A DNA stretch of 50,404 nt from Lysobacterales bacterium (lineage in GTDB: Bacteria > Pseudomonadota > Gammaproteobacteria > Xanthomonadales > Wenzhouxiangellaceae): NCBI GenBank assembly GCA_002722315.1, contig PBLG01000014.1:1-50404 (forward strand), read 5' to 3'. The position numbers and the translations under genes are program-made. Below the pieces are notes generated by a model that was given only the letters and a program-made list of their open reading frames with translations, searched no databases and was not told the origin of the DNA. Numbering within the stretch: position 1 is the first letter of the stretch; every line of letters starts with the position of its first letter. Below, piece by piece: positions 20,094-29,494 of this stretch.

Positions 20094-22874
20094 TCAGTCC
20101 ACCGTCTCGATCAATGCCCGGTACTGGACGGCGGCCCGCTCAAGGTCGTCGCCACCCCGTGCGAGCTGGTTATCGATTACCGATCTCAGCGTCGCGATAT
20201 CCTGGCGAAAGCCGCCTGCGATCGCCAGCTGCAGCAGGCGGATATTGGACTCGACGTTGTCGGCTTCGGCGAATGCCTCGCTGCCGTCCAGTTGTTCGAG
20301 CAGCCGCTGTCGCCAGGCGACCTCGTCGGCCCGTTCGCCCGCCTGCCGGTGGATGTCGGCGATCAGCCGGATGCTCGAAAGCAGGTCGGCATCACCGGTT
20401 GCCAGCGTGGCGCGCTGCGCCTCGTATGCGCGTTGCGCCGTTTCAAGCGCCCGGGCCGGCTGGTCCAGGGCCAGGTGCCCCCGGGCGACGTTGTCCAGCG
20501 AGGCGAGCGTATCCGGGTGTTCGGGCCCCAGAAGGCGTTCGCGCCACTGGAGGGTTGATTCGTAAAGCGGCAGCGCCTCGGCCGGTTCGTCGATCTCCAT
20601 GTACAGGCCGCCCAGGCTTTGCTGGACGCCGAGCGTGATCGGATTGCTGACCCCCCAGGTGTCGCGCCCGAGCATCAGGGTTTCGCGAAGCAGCGAGCCG
20701 GCCTCGTCGAAGCGCTCCAGGTCCATCAGGGTCAGCGCCATGTTGTTCATCACCCGCAGCGTTGACACGTTGCGGCGGCCGAATTCCGTGCTGAGTATCT
20801 CGAAGACTTCGCGACTGGCTTCCAGCGCTTCTTCGTCGCGCCCCATGGCGCTCAGCGCGGCGCCCACGTTCAGCCTCGCGCTGTAATACGGCTGGTCCGA
20901 AGGCCGGAAATTCTCGCGCGCCCGATCGGCGCTCTTGCGGAAATATTCCAGCGCGGGTTCGAAGTCGCCCGACAACGCGTGCACATACCCGATGGTGTTC
21001 AGCGCCCTGACGGTCTTGGCGTGGTATGGACCCAGTTCGGCCTCGGCGCGCTCCAGGTTGACCAGCGCGCTTGCCAGTGCTTCTTCATTCCGACCGGTAT
21101 TGACCAGCAGGTTGGCCAGGCTGTCCCAGGTGTCGTGACGAAGGTCCAACTGTTCCGGGTCGTCGGGATCCATGCGCGCCATGATTTCGTCGAGCTGCAC
21201 GCGCGCGGCGTCGAAGTCGCCGTTGTGCGACAGCAGGCGGAAATAATTCTGGCGCGCGTGCAGCGTGGCGGTGGCGTCGGGGCCCAGCGCTTCGAGCCGG
21301 AGCTCGACGATCCGCTCGGCCAGCGGCAGGCTGCTCTCGATCATCCCGGCGTTGTCGTAGACGTCGCGCACGGTCTGGTAGAGCTCGGCCTGAAGGCGCG
21401 GCTGATCGGCGAAATCCTGCTGGATGTTCTCGACCGCACGGCCGAGCATGAACTCGTCCATCAGGTCCTGCGCCAGGTCGGTCGGATTGATCCGCCCGAC
21501 GGCGATCTCGAATGCTTCGATGCCGGCTTCGACGGTCTCCGGGTCGGCCGCGTAATCGAAAGACTGTGCGTACTGGCGGCGCAAGCGTTCGACGAATCCT
21601 TCGCCGAGCCGGCGCGGGTCCAGGTCGCCCAGCATCGATTGCTGGAACGTGACCATGCGCTCGAGGTCCTGGGTCCGCGCCTCGGCGATCTGCTGCTGCG
21701 TGCGCGCTTCGTTCATCCCGATCAACGCGAAGGTCAGGCCCGTGGCCAGCGCCAGCATGATCAGAGACGTGGCCGCGACGACCCATGCGTTGCGCGCGAC
21801 GAAGCGGCCGAATCGGTACCCGCGGCCGTCGCCCATGGCGCGCACCGGCCTGCGCTGCAGGTGGTTGGCAACGTCGTCGGCCAGTTCCACGGCACTCGCG
21901 TAGCGGTCCTCGCGCCGCGATGCGATGCATTGCAGGGCGATCGCGTCCAGGTCGCCCGCCAGCCTGCGGGCGAGCCTGCCGGGGCTGGTGCTGCGTTGGC
22001 CCGCGATGCGCTCGGCGTCGCCGGCGGCTCGGCGCAGCAATTCAGACGCCGACGCGGGCGGCTGTTCGTTCAGTTTGTGCCGGATGAGCGATGTTTCGGT
22101 CGCCTTGAAAAGGCTGCCCGGATACGGGCGCTGGTCACAGAGCAGTTCGCAGAGGATGACGCCCAGCGAATAGATATCGGCACGCGTGTCGATGCTGGTG
22201 CTGTTGTCGAACAGTTCCGGGCTCATGTAGACCGGGGTGCCGACCGACCCCAGGTGGCGCCTGTCGCTGGCGCTGGTTTCCGCGACCGCGATGCCGAAGT
22301 CGATGATCTTGGGCTGGGGGACGCCGTCGACCAGCGACACGAGTATGTTCGACGGCTTGAGGTCGCGGTGCACGATGCCCTTCTGGTGGGCATGCGAAAC
22401 GCCCTGGCAGATCTTGATGAACAGCTTCAGTCGCGCCTTGATATCAAGCTGATGCGAGTTGCAGAACGCCAGCAGCGGCTCGCCCGGCACGTACTCCATG
22501 GCGAAGTAGGGGAAGCCGTCGGGATTGGTGCCGGCCTCGAAGATCTGGGCGATCGCCGGGTGCTGCATCTGCGCCAGGGCCTGGCGCTCGATGAGAAAGT
22601 GCACTTCGCCGGCCGGGTTGCGAATCCGGCGCTGGATCAGCTTGATCGCGACCTGCCGGTCGACCGGCTCGATCTGGCGGGCCAGGAAGACCGTGCCCAT
22701 GCCGCCGCTGCCCAGCTGGCGCAGGACCTGGTAGCCGGGCATCTTGAGTTCGTCTTCGGCGTCGTCCGTCTCGTGCCCGGCATCGAACTCGGTCGAGAGG
22801 TCGGTGACATCGTCGTGCTCGTCCCCAGGACCGGACTCGCTCGGTTTGTCGGAATCAGGTTTGTCTTTGCTCAT
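20094..22874 (-). CDS. Ser/Thr protein kinase with C-terminal TPR array
   Basis: A 926-residue protein. An acidic, disordered N-terminus (1-44) leads to a complete kinase domain: GSGGMG loop 55-60, Lys78, HRD 169-171, DFG 192-194, SPE 218-220. One membrane helix lies at about 364-386. The rest, from about residue 530, is tetratricopeptide repeats (AIEYFRKS- and LALDQPARALETA-like helical pairs). The TPR part should be outside the cytoplasm if the helix spans the membrane once. Such kinases in gammaproteobacteria are often paired with an ECF sigma factor; none is seen here. The gene stands alone between rlmKL and the defence operon. Confidence 0.93.
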   Translation of the reverse strand: MSKDKPDSDKPSESGPGDEHDDVTDLSTEFDAGHETDDAEDELKMPGYQVLRQLGSGGMGTVFLARQIEPVDRQVAIKLIQRRIRNPAGEVHFLIERQALAQMQHPAIAQIFEAGTNPDGFPYFAMEYVPGEPLLAFCNSHQLDIKARLKLFIKICQGVSHAHQKGIVHRDLKPSNILVSLVDGVPQPKIIDFGIAVAETSASDRRHLGSVGTPVYMSPELFDNSTSIDTRADIYSLGVILCELLCDQRPYPGSLFKATETSLIRHKLNEQPPASASELLRRAAGDAERIAGQRSTSPGRLARRLAGDLDAIALQCIASRREDRYASAVELADDVANHLQRRPVRAMGDGRGYRFGRFVARNAWVVAATSLIMLALATGLTFALIGMNEARTQQQIAEARTQDLERMVTFQQSMLGDLDPRRLGEGFVERLRRQYAQSFDYAADPETVEAGIEAFEIAVGRINPTDLAQDLMDEFMLGRAVENIQQDFADQPRLQAELYQTVRDVYDNAGMIESSLPLAERIVELRLEALGPDATATLHARQNYFRLLSHNGDFDAARVQLDEIMARMDPDDPEQLDLRHDTWDSLANLLVNTGRNEEALASALVNLERAEAELGPYHAKTVRALNTIGYVHALSGDFEPALEYFRKSADRARENFRPSDQPYYSARLNVGAALSAMGRDEEALEASREVFEILSTEFGRRNVSTLRVMNNMALTLMDLERFDEAGSLLRETLMLGRDTWGVSNPITLGVQQSLGGLYMEIDEPAEALPLYESTLQWRERLLGPEHPDTLASLDNVARGHLALDQPARALETAQRAYEAQRATLATGDADLLSSIRLIADIHRQAGERADEVAWRQRLLEQLDGSEAFAEADNVESNIRLLQLAIAGGFRQDIATLRSVIDNQLARGGDDLERAAVQYRALIETVD

Positions 22875-23061
22875 GATGTTCGCTTTCCGGCCCCCGGGCC
22901 TGCGGGGCCATTATGCATTCGGTTACGGCAGGATAGCGATCCAATCCGCGGGTTCGGAAGCGGACAAACATAAGCGCCGTAAATGGCCCTGTCCTGCTGG
23001 CAGAGCGGACGCCGAGTGGACCATTCGGGAGCGGAATGGTGTGCGAGTTCATCTAAACGAT

Positions 23062-23763
23062 TCAGACTGCCCCCGACTCCAGACGAATTTTTCGCCGACG
23101 CCAATCCGGCATGACACGATCAAGTAGATCGAAAAACTGTGAGTCATGATTGTGATGTTGAATATGGCACAACTCGTGCACGATGACGTATTCGATGCAG
23201 GTACGAGGCGCCTGAATGAGTCGCACGTTCAGGGTCATGTTGCCCAGTTCTGAAAGACTGCCCCACCGGGTTCGCATCTGACGCACGATCAGGCGCGGGC
23301 GCTTCAGTCCAGGAATGCGGAGCAGGCAGGTATCCAGCATTTCGGCGAACACGATACGGGCTCGTCCAAGGTACCAGTGCTGCAGGGCACGACGCGTTCG
23401 ATCGGTTGTCGGCTCTCCTGCGATCTCAACCGTCAGGCGGCCGTTCTTGGGTCTTACCTGCGTGCGGTTGCCGCTCTCGATCTTGAGCCGGTACTGTCGG
23501 CCGAGATAGCAATGCGTTTCGCCGTTGAGGTATTGTCGCGGTGGCGTGCGCGGTTGGTAGCGCTCGAATTCGATCAGTTGACGGTTGATCCAGCGCGCGC
23601 GACGCCTTACCCGCTCAGTAATGACGACCGGATCACAGTCCTGTGGCGCACGAACCACCACTCTCTGGTCAGGGTGCACCTCGATGCACAGAGTTCGTCG
23701 CCCGGGCAAGAACACGACCTGGTATTCGATTCGGTGTTTGCCGTACTGAATGAATTCGGTCAC
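23062..23763 (-). CDS. M48-family / YgjP-type metallopeptidase, last gene of RM operon
   Basis: A 233-residue protein of the YgjP (DUF45) group. The zinc motif HELCH is followed by HHNHDSQFF, the family's third-ligand region. WGSLSELGNMTLN before it matches the WGSCS..G.I.LN signature. The start is GTG at 23763, only four bases after the hsdR stop, and no ATG lies before residue 140, so translation is probably coupled to hsdR. Genes of this group often close type I restriction operons; their role there is not known, though protein turnover is the obvious guess. Confidence 0.88.
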   Translation of the reverse strand: MTEFIQYGKHRIEYQVVFLPGRRTLCIEVHPDQRVVVRAPQDCDPVVITERVRRRARWINRQLIEFERYQPRTPPRQYLNGETHCYLGRQYRLKIESGNRTQVRPKNGRLTVEIAGEPTTDRTRRALQHWYLGRARIVFAEMLDTCLLRIPGLKRPRLIVRQMRTRWGSLSELGNMTLNVRLIQAPRTCIEYVIVHELCHIQHHNHDSQFFDLLDRVMPDWRRRKIRLESGAV

Positions 23764-23767
23764 GGCC

Positions 23768-26700
23768 TTATTCCACCGGCATGCGATGTCGGGCCACTTG
23801 CATCGTCTTGTCGATGATGCCGTCCATCTCGTCGGTGCTCAGGTCGATACATTTTATGCCACGCAACTCGTCATACAGGTAGTCGTCAATCCTGTCGATC
23901 GCTTGTTTCTGGGCATCGAGGTCATCCCAGAAGCCGACCTTGCGATGCGCCATCAAGATGTTCCAGATCGCCAGGGCCGCTTCGGCGCTGGTGTCCGCAG
24001 CTTGGCTGACATCGCTGACATGCGTGCTGACGACCGGCAAGAGCAGGCCATGAATGGCTGCGGCATCGGGCTGACCGGATAGCGCGATGGGCAAGTCTTC
24101 GTCCTGGCCGGCCACAACTTTGTTTCGGACCTCCGTCACCCGCTCAAGATATTCGATATCGGAAATTCGGCGTGCCCGGTAATCGTCGATGGCCTGCTGG
24201 ATCATTTTGGAGAACTTCTCGTAGAATGCAGGATCCTGCTCCAGTCGCTCGTTGATGGCCCTTTTTGTGGCATGAGCGATCATGTCGGCCTTGGCATCCG
24301 CGCCCTTTGCGCCGACCTGGTCCTCGACAATCTGCTGGAACCGATCCTTGTCGAAGATATTGACAGGCTCGTTCAGGCGCAGCACCTCGCTGGCGCTGAT
24401 GTGAGTGTCGAGCAGCTTCTGGATGCGCGGTTCGAAATCGCGGTAATCGACCGATTCGGCGTAGCGCAGCTTGACCGCCTGTTTGAGCTTGACGAAGCGT
24501 TTGAGGTCATTCTTGTACTCGCCGATTCGCTGCTCGGATGTTTCGCTGATAAACCGTTCGCTTGACAGGGCAATCGAGAGGGTCTTTGCGAATGCGGACA
24601 GCCGCTCGTAGAACGTCTCTCGAATGTTCGCATCGGCCAGAAACTGTTCGTAGGCTTCTTCGTCGTTCTTGTTGTGCACGGACTTGAATACATCCAATAA
24701 TTCGGCGTGGCGCTGCGGCAGGGCCTGGACCTGTTCATAAATGGAGGCCAGCGCGCCGGCCAGGTCGGTCTCGTCGAAGCCTTCCAAGGCGCTGTAGGTG
24801 GTCAGGGCGTGGTCCAGCTCACCCAGAATCCCGACATAGTCGATGATATAACCGAATTCCTTGCTGCGGCTGCCGGTTTCGTCCTCGTAAAGCCGGTTCA
24901 CCCGGGCGATAGCCTGCAGCAGGGTGTGGTCCTTGAGGCGTCGGGTCAGGTACATAACGGTATTGCGCGGTGCGTCGAAGCCGGTCAGCAGCTTGTCCAC
25001 CACGATCAGGAGTTCGGGCTCTTCACCGTGCTTGAAGGCGTTGATGATGCTCTTGAGATAGTCGTCCTCCGAGCCATAGCGCTTCATCATGCGCTGCCAG
25101 AAAGCGACCACAGCATCGTTGGCCTCCTCGGCATCGACCTCATCGAACCCTTCGCGCTGATCCGGCGGCGAGATTACGACCTCGCTGCTGACCTCCCCAA
25201 GTTCGTCGAGGAATTCCTTGTACTTGAGCGCCGAGGCCTTGTTGGGCGCGACCAACTGGGCCTTAAAGCCCGTGCCCTGCCAGTTCGTGCGGAAATGCTC
25301 GCTGATATCGAAGGCGCGCATGTAGATCACCTGGTCGGCCTTGTTGAGCATCTCGGCGCGCGCGTATTTCTTCTTCAGATCGGCCTTCTGCTCGTTATTC
25401 AGGTCCCGCGTATGGCGCTCGAACCAGGTATCGATGGCCGAGCGATTCTGCTCCAGCTCCACCATGCGGCCCTCGTAGAGCAGCGGCACGATGGCGCCGT
25501 CGGCGACAGCCTGGTCGATGGCGTAGGTATCGATAATGCCGCCAAAGCGCTGGACATCGCTCTTTTCCTTTGCGAGCAATGGCGTGCCGGTAAAGCCGAT
25601 ATAGCAGGCGTTGGGCAGCATCTGGCGCATGCGTGCCGCGTGATTGCCAAGCTGGTGGCGCTGGGTTTCGTCAACCAGGACGAAAATATCCCGCGACATG
25701 TCTTGAAACTGACCGTGGGCCAGCGCCTTGTCGAACTTGTGCACCAGGGTGGTGACGATGTGGGACTGATCCTCGGCCAGTAAAGACAGCAGATGACGGC
25801 CGCTGGTCGCCCGCTCGGGCGTCAGCCCGCAAGCGGCGAAGGTATTGCGCAACTGCTTGTCCAGATCCACCCGGTCGGTCACCAGCACGATTCTGGCGTT
25901 GCGGATGGCGGGATGCATGGCCAGGGCGCGAGCCAGCATCACCATGGTCAGCGACTTGCCCGAGCCCTGTGTGTGCCAGACAATGCCCCCGCGTCGACGC
26001 CCGTCCTCGGCCGGCCGCGCGACCCGACCCAGAATCCGGCGCACGGCGAAATACTGCTGGTAGCGTGCGATCTTGCGCACCCCGGCATCGAACACCGTGT
26101 ACGACCAGGTCAGCTCCAGCAGGCGCTCGGGCCGGCACAGGGCGTAAAGCGTGCGGTCCTGTTCGGTGATCGTGCGTGTCTGCAGATAGCCGGCCTGCTC
26201 GTCGTGCTGGACGCCGAGCCCGCTGAAAATCACATCGAACAGCGAAGCCTTGATGCGGTCAGGCAGCGGCTCTTCCAGGAGCGGTACGAGGTCGGCATCG
26301 TCGATGCGCTCTTTCCACTTTGACCAGAACTTCGCCGGCGTGCCGGTGGTGGCATAGCGCACCTCGTTCTTGTTGCTGGCCAGCACCATTTGCACGTAGC
26401 AGAAAAGCCGCGGAATGTACTCATCGCGCTGGTTGCGGATCATCTGCGAAATGCCCTGATCGACTTCCAGGCCAGGCGATTTGCACTCGATCACGGCAAA
26501 CGGAATGCCGTTGACGAACAGCACCAGGTCGGGCCGCGCCGTGTCCAGACTGCGGCTGCGCTCCACGGTAAATTCGGGCGTGACGTGAAAAACGTTGTTG
26601 GCCGGATTGCGCCAGTCGATAAAGTTCAGGTCGAAACTCTTGCGATCGCCCTCGATACTCTGCTCCAGGGCCACCCCCAGGGTGAGCAGGTCGTAGACTG

Positions 26701-26983
26701 CCTCGTTGGTCTTGAGCAGGCCGTCGTACTTGACATTCTTGAGCCGCTGAATCGCGGTCTGGATGTTCTCCTCGCTGAACAGGTAGCTCTCACCCCGGTA
26801 GTGGATGCGATTGAGCGCCTTGAGCTGATCGCGCAGAATGTCTTCCAGAAGCACCTGACTCGCTTTGCCCCCTCGCGCGGCCAGCGCCTCGGACGGGCTC
26901 AGATACTCGTAACCTAGATTGACCAGCACCTGGACCGCCGGAATCTGCGACAGGTGTTTTTCGTCAAAGCGGAAACTTTCCAT
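23768..26983 (-). CDS. hsdR: Type I restriction enzyme, R subunit
   Basis: A 1071-residue motor and nuclease subunit. It translocates DNA with ATP and cuts it at a distance when HsdMS finds unmethylated sites. The PD-(D/E)xK nuclease is at Asp152, Glu166 and Lys168 (PDLVLF..., IECKS). The helicase core has HTQGSGKS near residue 340, DETQR as motif II, and GFTGTPLL as motif III. The C-terminal helical part that docks on HsdM fills about 800-1050. It starts three bases after the CD-NTase stop, so hsdR depends on transcription through the nested CBASS-like pair. Confidence 0.97.
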   Translation of the reverse strand: MESFRFDEKHLSQIPAVQVLVNLGYEYLSPSEALAARGGKASQVLLEDILRDQLKALNRIHYRGESYLFSEENIQTAIQRLKNVKYDGLLKTNEAVYDLLTLGVALEQSIEGDRKSFDLNFIDWRNPANNVFHVTPEFTVERSRSLDTARPDLVLFVNGIPFAVIECKSPGLEVDQGISQMIRNQRDEYIPRLFCYVQMVLASNKNEVRYATTGTPAKFWSKWKERIDDADLVPLLEEPLPDRIKASLFDVIFSGLGVQHDEQAGYLQTRTITEQDRTLYALCRPERLLELTWSYTVFDAGVRKIARYQQYFAVRRILGRVARPAEDGRRRGGIVWHTQGSGKSLTMVMLARALAMHPAIRNARIVLVTDRVDLDKQLRNTFAACGLTPERATSGRHLLSLLAEDQSHIVTTLVHKFDKALAHGQFQDMSRDIFVLVDETQRHQLGNHAARMRQMLPNACYIGFTGTPLLAKEKSDVQRFGGIIDTYAIDQAVADGAIVPLLYEGRMVELEQNRSAIDTWFERHTRDLNNEQKADLKKKYARAEMLNKADQVIYMRAFDISEHFRTNWQGTGFKAQLVAPNKASALKYKEFLDELGEVSSEVVISPPDQREGFDEVDAEEANDAVVAFWQRMMKRYGSEDDYLKSIINAFKHGEEPELLIVVDKLLTGFDAPRNTVMYLTRRLKDHTLLQAIARVNRLYEDETGSRSKEFGYIIDYVGILGELDHALTTYSALEGFDETDLAGALASIYEQVQALPQRHAELLDVFKSVHNKNDEEAYEQFLADANIRETFYERLSAFAKTLSIALSSERFISETSEQRIGEYKNDLKRFVKLKQAVKLRYAESVDYRDFEPRIQKLLDTHISASEVLRLNEPVNIFDKDRFQQIVEDQVGAKGADAKADMIAHATKRAINERLEQDPAFYEKFSKMIQQAIDDYRARRISDIEYLERVTEVRNKVVAGQDEDLPIALSGQPDAAAIHGLLLPVVSTHVSDVSQAADTSAEAALAIWNILMAHRKVGFWDDLDAQKQAIDRIDDYLYDELRGIKCIDLSTDEMDGIIDKTMQVARHRMPVE

Positions 26984-26986
26984 GGC

Positions 26987-27805
26987 TCAGCTTCTCCGCA
27001 ATCCGCCCACGGCCGGAAGAATGCGTTTGATGGTCGCTTCCGCCTGGAAGAAACTACCAGAACGCTCCTGAGACTGAGCAAGAGAGGCGAGCTGTTGCAA
27101 GCGGCTCACCGATTCCCGCTTCCATTGCGGAGCCATCCAATCTAGCTGCAATGAGTCGACCGCCTGAAAGAAGTAGTCTCCCAATTGCCCCGACGATAGG
27201 AGTCCAAAAAATCCATATCGCTGACGTACGATATGCTGTTCTAGGCCGTATGATTCGAAAGGATGTCTCGCTGTCGCATTCCAGTATTTGACCAGTCGGC
27301 AGAGTGGCTTAATGAGGTTGCCATTGGCTTGATTTGCAGCAGTGAGCTGATTGTCGAAGCCTCTGGGGTCTGTATCCTGCCAGCTTTGGTAGCCGGAGGT
27401 CTTCGCCGGGATCTGTATGCTGCCCCTCCAGTCCATTATCGCTGGGACCAGTTCAAAACGTATGTGGTTGAGCTCCAGTGCCACTGTTGGATGCGACTGT
27501 GCGATCTCGGAGCGCCCGTAGTATCTGTCAGCAAAGCGACGGAGTCGGTCGAGATAGGTTTGGGGCTGAAAGCTGCTGTCGGCGAAGATCGCCATATAGT
27601 CGACGTCGGCCCGAGCATCCATAGTCCGCGGCAGGATAGTCCCCCGGCTGTGGGAGCCAAAAACGAAGTGATCGTTGATCTGAGTGCCAAAATGGGTGAC
27701 CAAGCGAGACTGAAGCGCGGCGACGGATCGTTTCACACCCGCTTCTTGATCATCCCGAAGGATTGCCTGTCTCGCTAAGTTATTAAGATAGCTATTAATT
27801 GTCAT
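26987..27805 (-). CDS. CD-NTase (SMODS-type cyclic nucleotide synthase)
   Basis: A 272-residue nucleotidyltransferase of the cGAS/DncV-like superfamily. The core reads FGSHSRGTILP (Gly50-Ser51) and ADVDYMAIF, with catalytic Asp67 and Asp69. The third acidic position is Glu118 in RFELVPA, where most relatives have Asp. The helix LIKPLCRLVKYWNATARHPF followed by ESYGLE is the usual CD-NTase C-lobe signature. By family knowledge it would make a cyclic or linear oligonucleotide when phage infection is sensed. It overlaps the SLATT gene by ATGA, so the two are translated together. No Cap2/Cap3-type ancillary genes are present, so this would be a minimal (type I) CBASS. At 272 residues it is short for the family. 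Confidence 0.85.
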   Translation of the reverse strand: MTINSYLNNLARQAILRDDQEAGVKRSVAALQSRLVTHFGTQINDHFVFGSHSRGTILPRTMDARADVDYMAIFADSSFQPQTYLDRLRRFADRYYGRSEIAQSHPTVALELNHIRFELVPAIMDWRGSIQIPAKTSGYQSWQDTDPRGFDNQLTAANQANGNLIKPLCRLVKYWNATARHPFESYGLEQHIVRQRYGFFGLLSSGQLGDYFFQAVDSLQLDWMAPQWKRESVSRLQQLASLAQSQERSGSFFQAEATIKRILPAVGGLRRS

Positions 27806-28305
27806 TCTTTCACCTCATCCACATGGTAGTGGGCACGACCGTCGTCGATATCCTGCTTAGCAAGCTGATAATCGCGGCGCGCAATAGCCGGAGAGGTCTG
27901 ATTCAGCTCGTCGCGCGTGTTGGCCAAGTCTAAGAGATGGGATTTCGCTTTTTCCGTCGCCATATCTTCAGTCAGGTGGATTTCCCGAAAAATGCGGGCT
28001 TGGTTCCGCAGTGCTTGGTATTGGCCGGCAACAGTCTTGTGAATCTCAGAGCGCTCTGATGGTTTCAGGAACGTCAGAACGGTGGTTAGCGCGGTCGATA
28101 AGAGTGCCAATGCTCCCGCCAGCTCTGGGTAATGCTTGAATGCTGCCGCCCCGGCAACCGCGGCGAGCAGAGCAGAAGGAAGTCCGATGCATAGGTGATA
28201 GCGTGCCCAGCGTGACGCTGCGTTGTAGTGGCCTTTGAACGAATGCTCGGTATCCTCCTCTATACGTCTGGCCTCGTCGATCAGTTTTCTGATCAAATCG
28301 CTCAT
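27802..28305 (-). CDS. SLATT-domain two-helix membrane protein (predicted CBASS effector)
   Basis: A 167-residue protein with a charged N-terminal helix (1-34), two close membrane helices (about 36-56 and 60-80) and a long cytoplasmic helical tail. The segment FLKPSERSEIHKTVAGQYQA and the pattern of helices match the SLATT group, two-membrane-helix proteins found with SMODS nucleotidyltransferases and predicted to open pores when a nucleotide signal arrives. It precedes the CD-NTase with a four-base overlap. Its ribosome site AAGGAGGTGA lies inside the last codons of hsdS and is a near-perfect match to the 16S tail. The pore function is a family prediction. Confidence 0.8.
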   Translation of the reverse strand: MSDLIRKLIDEARRIEEDTEHSFKGHYNAASRWARYHLCIGLPSALLAAVAGAAAFKHYPELAGALALLSTALTTVLTFLKPSERSEIHKTVAGQYQALRNQARIFREIHLTEDMATEKAKSHLLDLANTRDELNQTSPAIARRDYQLAKQDIDDGRAHYHVDEVKE

Positions 28306-28309
28306 CTGG

Positions 28310-28319
28310 TCACCTCCTT
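28310..28319 (-). promoter_or_regulatory. Strong ribosome binding site for the SLATT gene
   Basis: On the minus strand AAGGAGGTGA runs into the hsdS stop codon (TGA) and ends four bases before the SLATT ATG. Most starts in this operon have weak ribosome sites and rely on overlap, so the effector is set for unusually strong initiation. Confidence 0.75.
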
Positions 28320-29494
28320 GCCATATCCGGTCGCCACTGGCCGGTGAGCAGTTTCTGCATCAGGCCGCGTTTCTGTTTCTGCAGAAGCAAAGCCTGACGC
28401 TTGAGCAGCTTGATTTCTTTCTCTGATTCGTCAAGAAGTCGGGCGATTTTTTGTTGCTGGTCGCGCGGTGGGAGTGGCAGCTTGATTGATGCAAAGTCGC
28501 GGAAGCTGATTTGCTTGCCGTCGCGGATGCCGATGACCGCTACCGAGAGGCGCCGGATGAAGTCGGGTGACTTCAGATAATGGCGATAGAAACGGGGTTC
28601 GAGTTCCGGGCGACAGCGCAGCACCGTATAGGCCGGACTGACCAGTCCATCGTAGGCGGAGTGTTCTAGCCCACCCTGAAAGGAACGTAGGCTGATAACG
28701 AAGTCGTTCTCGCGTACGACCTTGAAGTTGGCGGGGTTGGACGCGCTCATACTGATCCGACGATCCAGCATCGAGCGTGGAATCACGCCTTGGTCCTGAG
28801 TAACGGCAAGCAGGGGAAGCTCGGGGGTGTTTTTTTCCGAAATCGTGTCGAAGAGTCGGTCTGCGCGTAGGTGTTTGCTGCTTCTCCAAACGGTTGGGCC
28901 GAGTAGCGTCTTGCTTAGGAAGTCGTAGAATTGAAATTTTGAGATGATCAGCCTTTCGTTTTTCTGAATGGCTTTGTGCCAGTTTGAAATTACCTCCGCA
29001 ATATTTTCCTGTTCTAGGATCGGAGGCATGACCACTGGGATGGACTCAACCGTTTCTCGGTTGATCTTTTTCATGCTCCCACTTGTTCCGTTGGCATGCT
29101 GTCGAATGAACTTGATTGCCGTATCGCTGTTGAGATAAGTCTCCAAGAAGCGAGGGTCAACTTTGTCACAATCTGGTCGAAACCGCATCATCAAGTCGGG
29201 ATAGGAACAATTCTTGAGCTCACCACGAAATACACCGACGCGTCCAACCTTATCGGATGTGTTCGAACGGCTTATTAGGAAATCTCCGCGTCGCAGCATG
29301 AATTTGTCGACAAGTGGATCGTTTACAGGTGCAGGTTTGGGCGCTGATAAGTCAAGGCCATTACCATCGAGGGCTGACAGACTAAGGACCCACTTCCCGG
29401 TTGGCAGCTCGGGACAGACGGGGGAATACCCGTTGCGAGGTGTGTCCTCAAGAATTGCACCCAGTGGCACGATGTCAAAGTCTTTGCGCTTCAT
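28310..29494 (-). CDS. hsdS: Type I restriction enzyme, specificity subunit (full length)
   Basis: A 394-residue HsdS with two target-recognition domains (about 1-165 and 215-345). Each is followed by a conserved helix (about 166-205 and 350-385). The end KRGLMQKLLTGQWR is the standard HsdS C-terminus. It sets the bipartite DNA sequence that is methylated and defended; the target cannot be read from sequence alone. It starts on the stop codon of rhuM (TAATG). This stretch is visibly richer in A+T than hsdM or hsdR, as expected for variable specificity genes that move by recombination. Confidence 0.95.
   Translation of the reverse strand: MKRKDFDIVPLGAILEDTPRNGYSPVCPELPTGKWVLSLSALDGNGLDLSAPKPAPVNDPLVDKFMLRRGDFLISRSNTSDKVGRVGVFRGELKNCSYPDLMMRFRPDCDKVDPRFLETYLNSDTAIKFIRQHANGTSGSMKKINRETVESIPVVMPPILEQENIAEVISNWHKAIQKNERLIISKFQFYDFLSKTLLGPTVWRSSKHLRADRLFDTISEKNTPELPLLAVTQDQGVIPRSMLDRRISMSASNPANFKVVRENDFVISLRSFQGGLEHSAYDGLVSPAYTVLRCRPELEPRFYRHYLKSPDFIRRLSVAVIGIRDGKQISFRDFASIKLPLPPRDQQQKIARLLDESEKEIKLLKRQALLLQKQKRGLMQKLLTGQWRPDMARR

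Noticed and set aside
26987..27805. Nucleotidyltransferase read as the MNT half of a HEPN-MNT toxin-antitoxin pair
   Set aside because: At 272 residues with the KYWN helix it matches CD-NTases, and its partner is a two-helix membrane protein rather than a HEPN protein.
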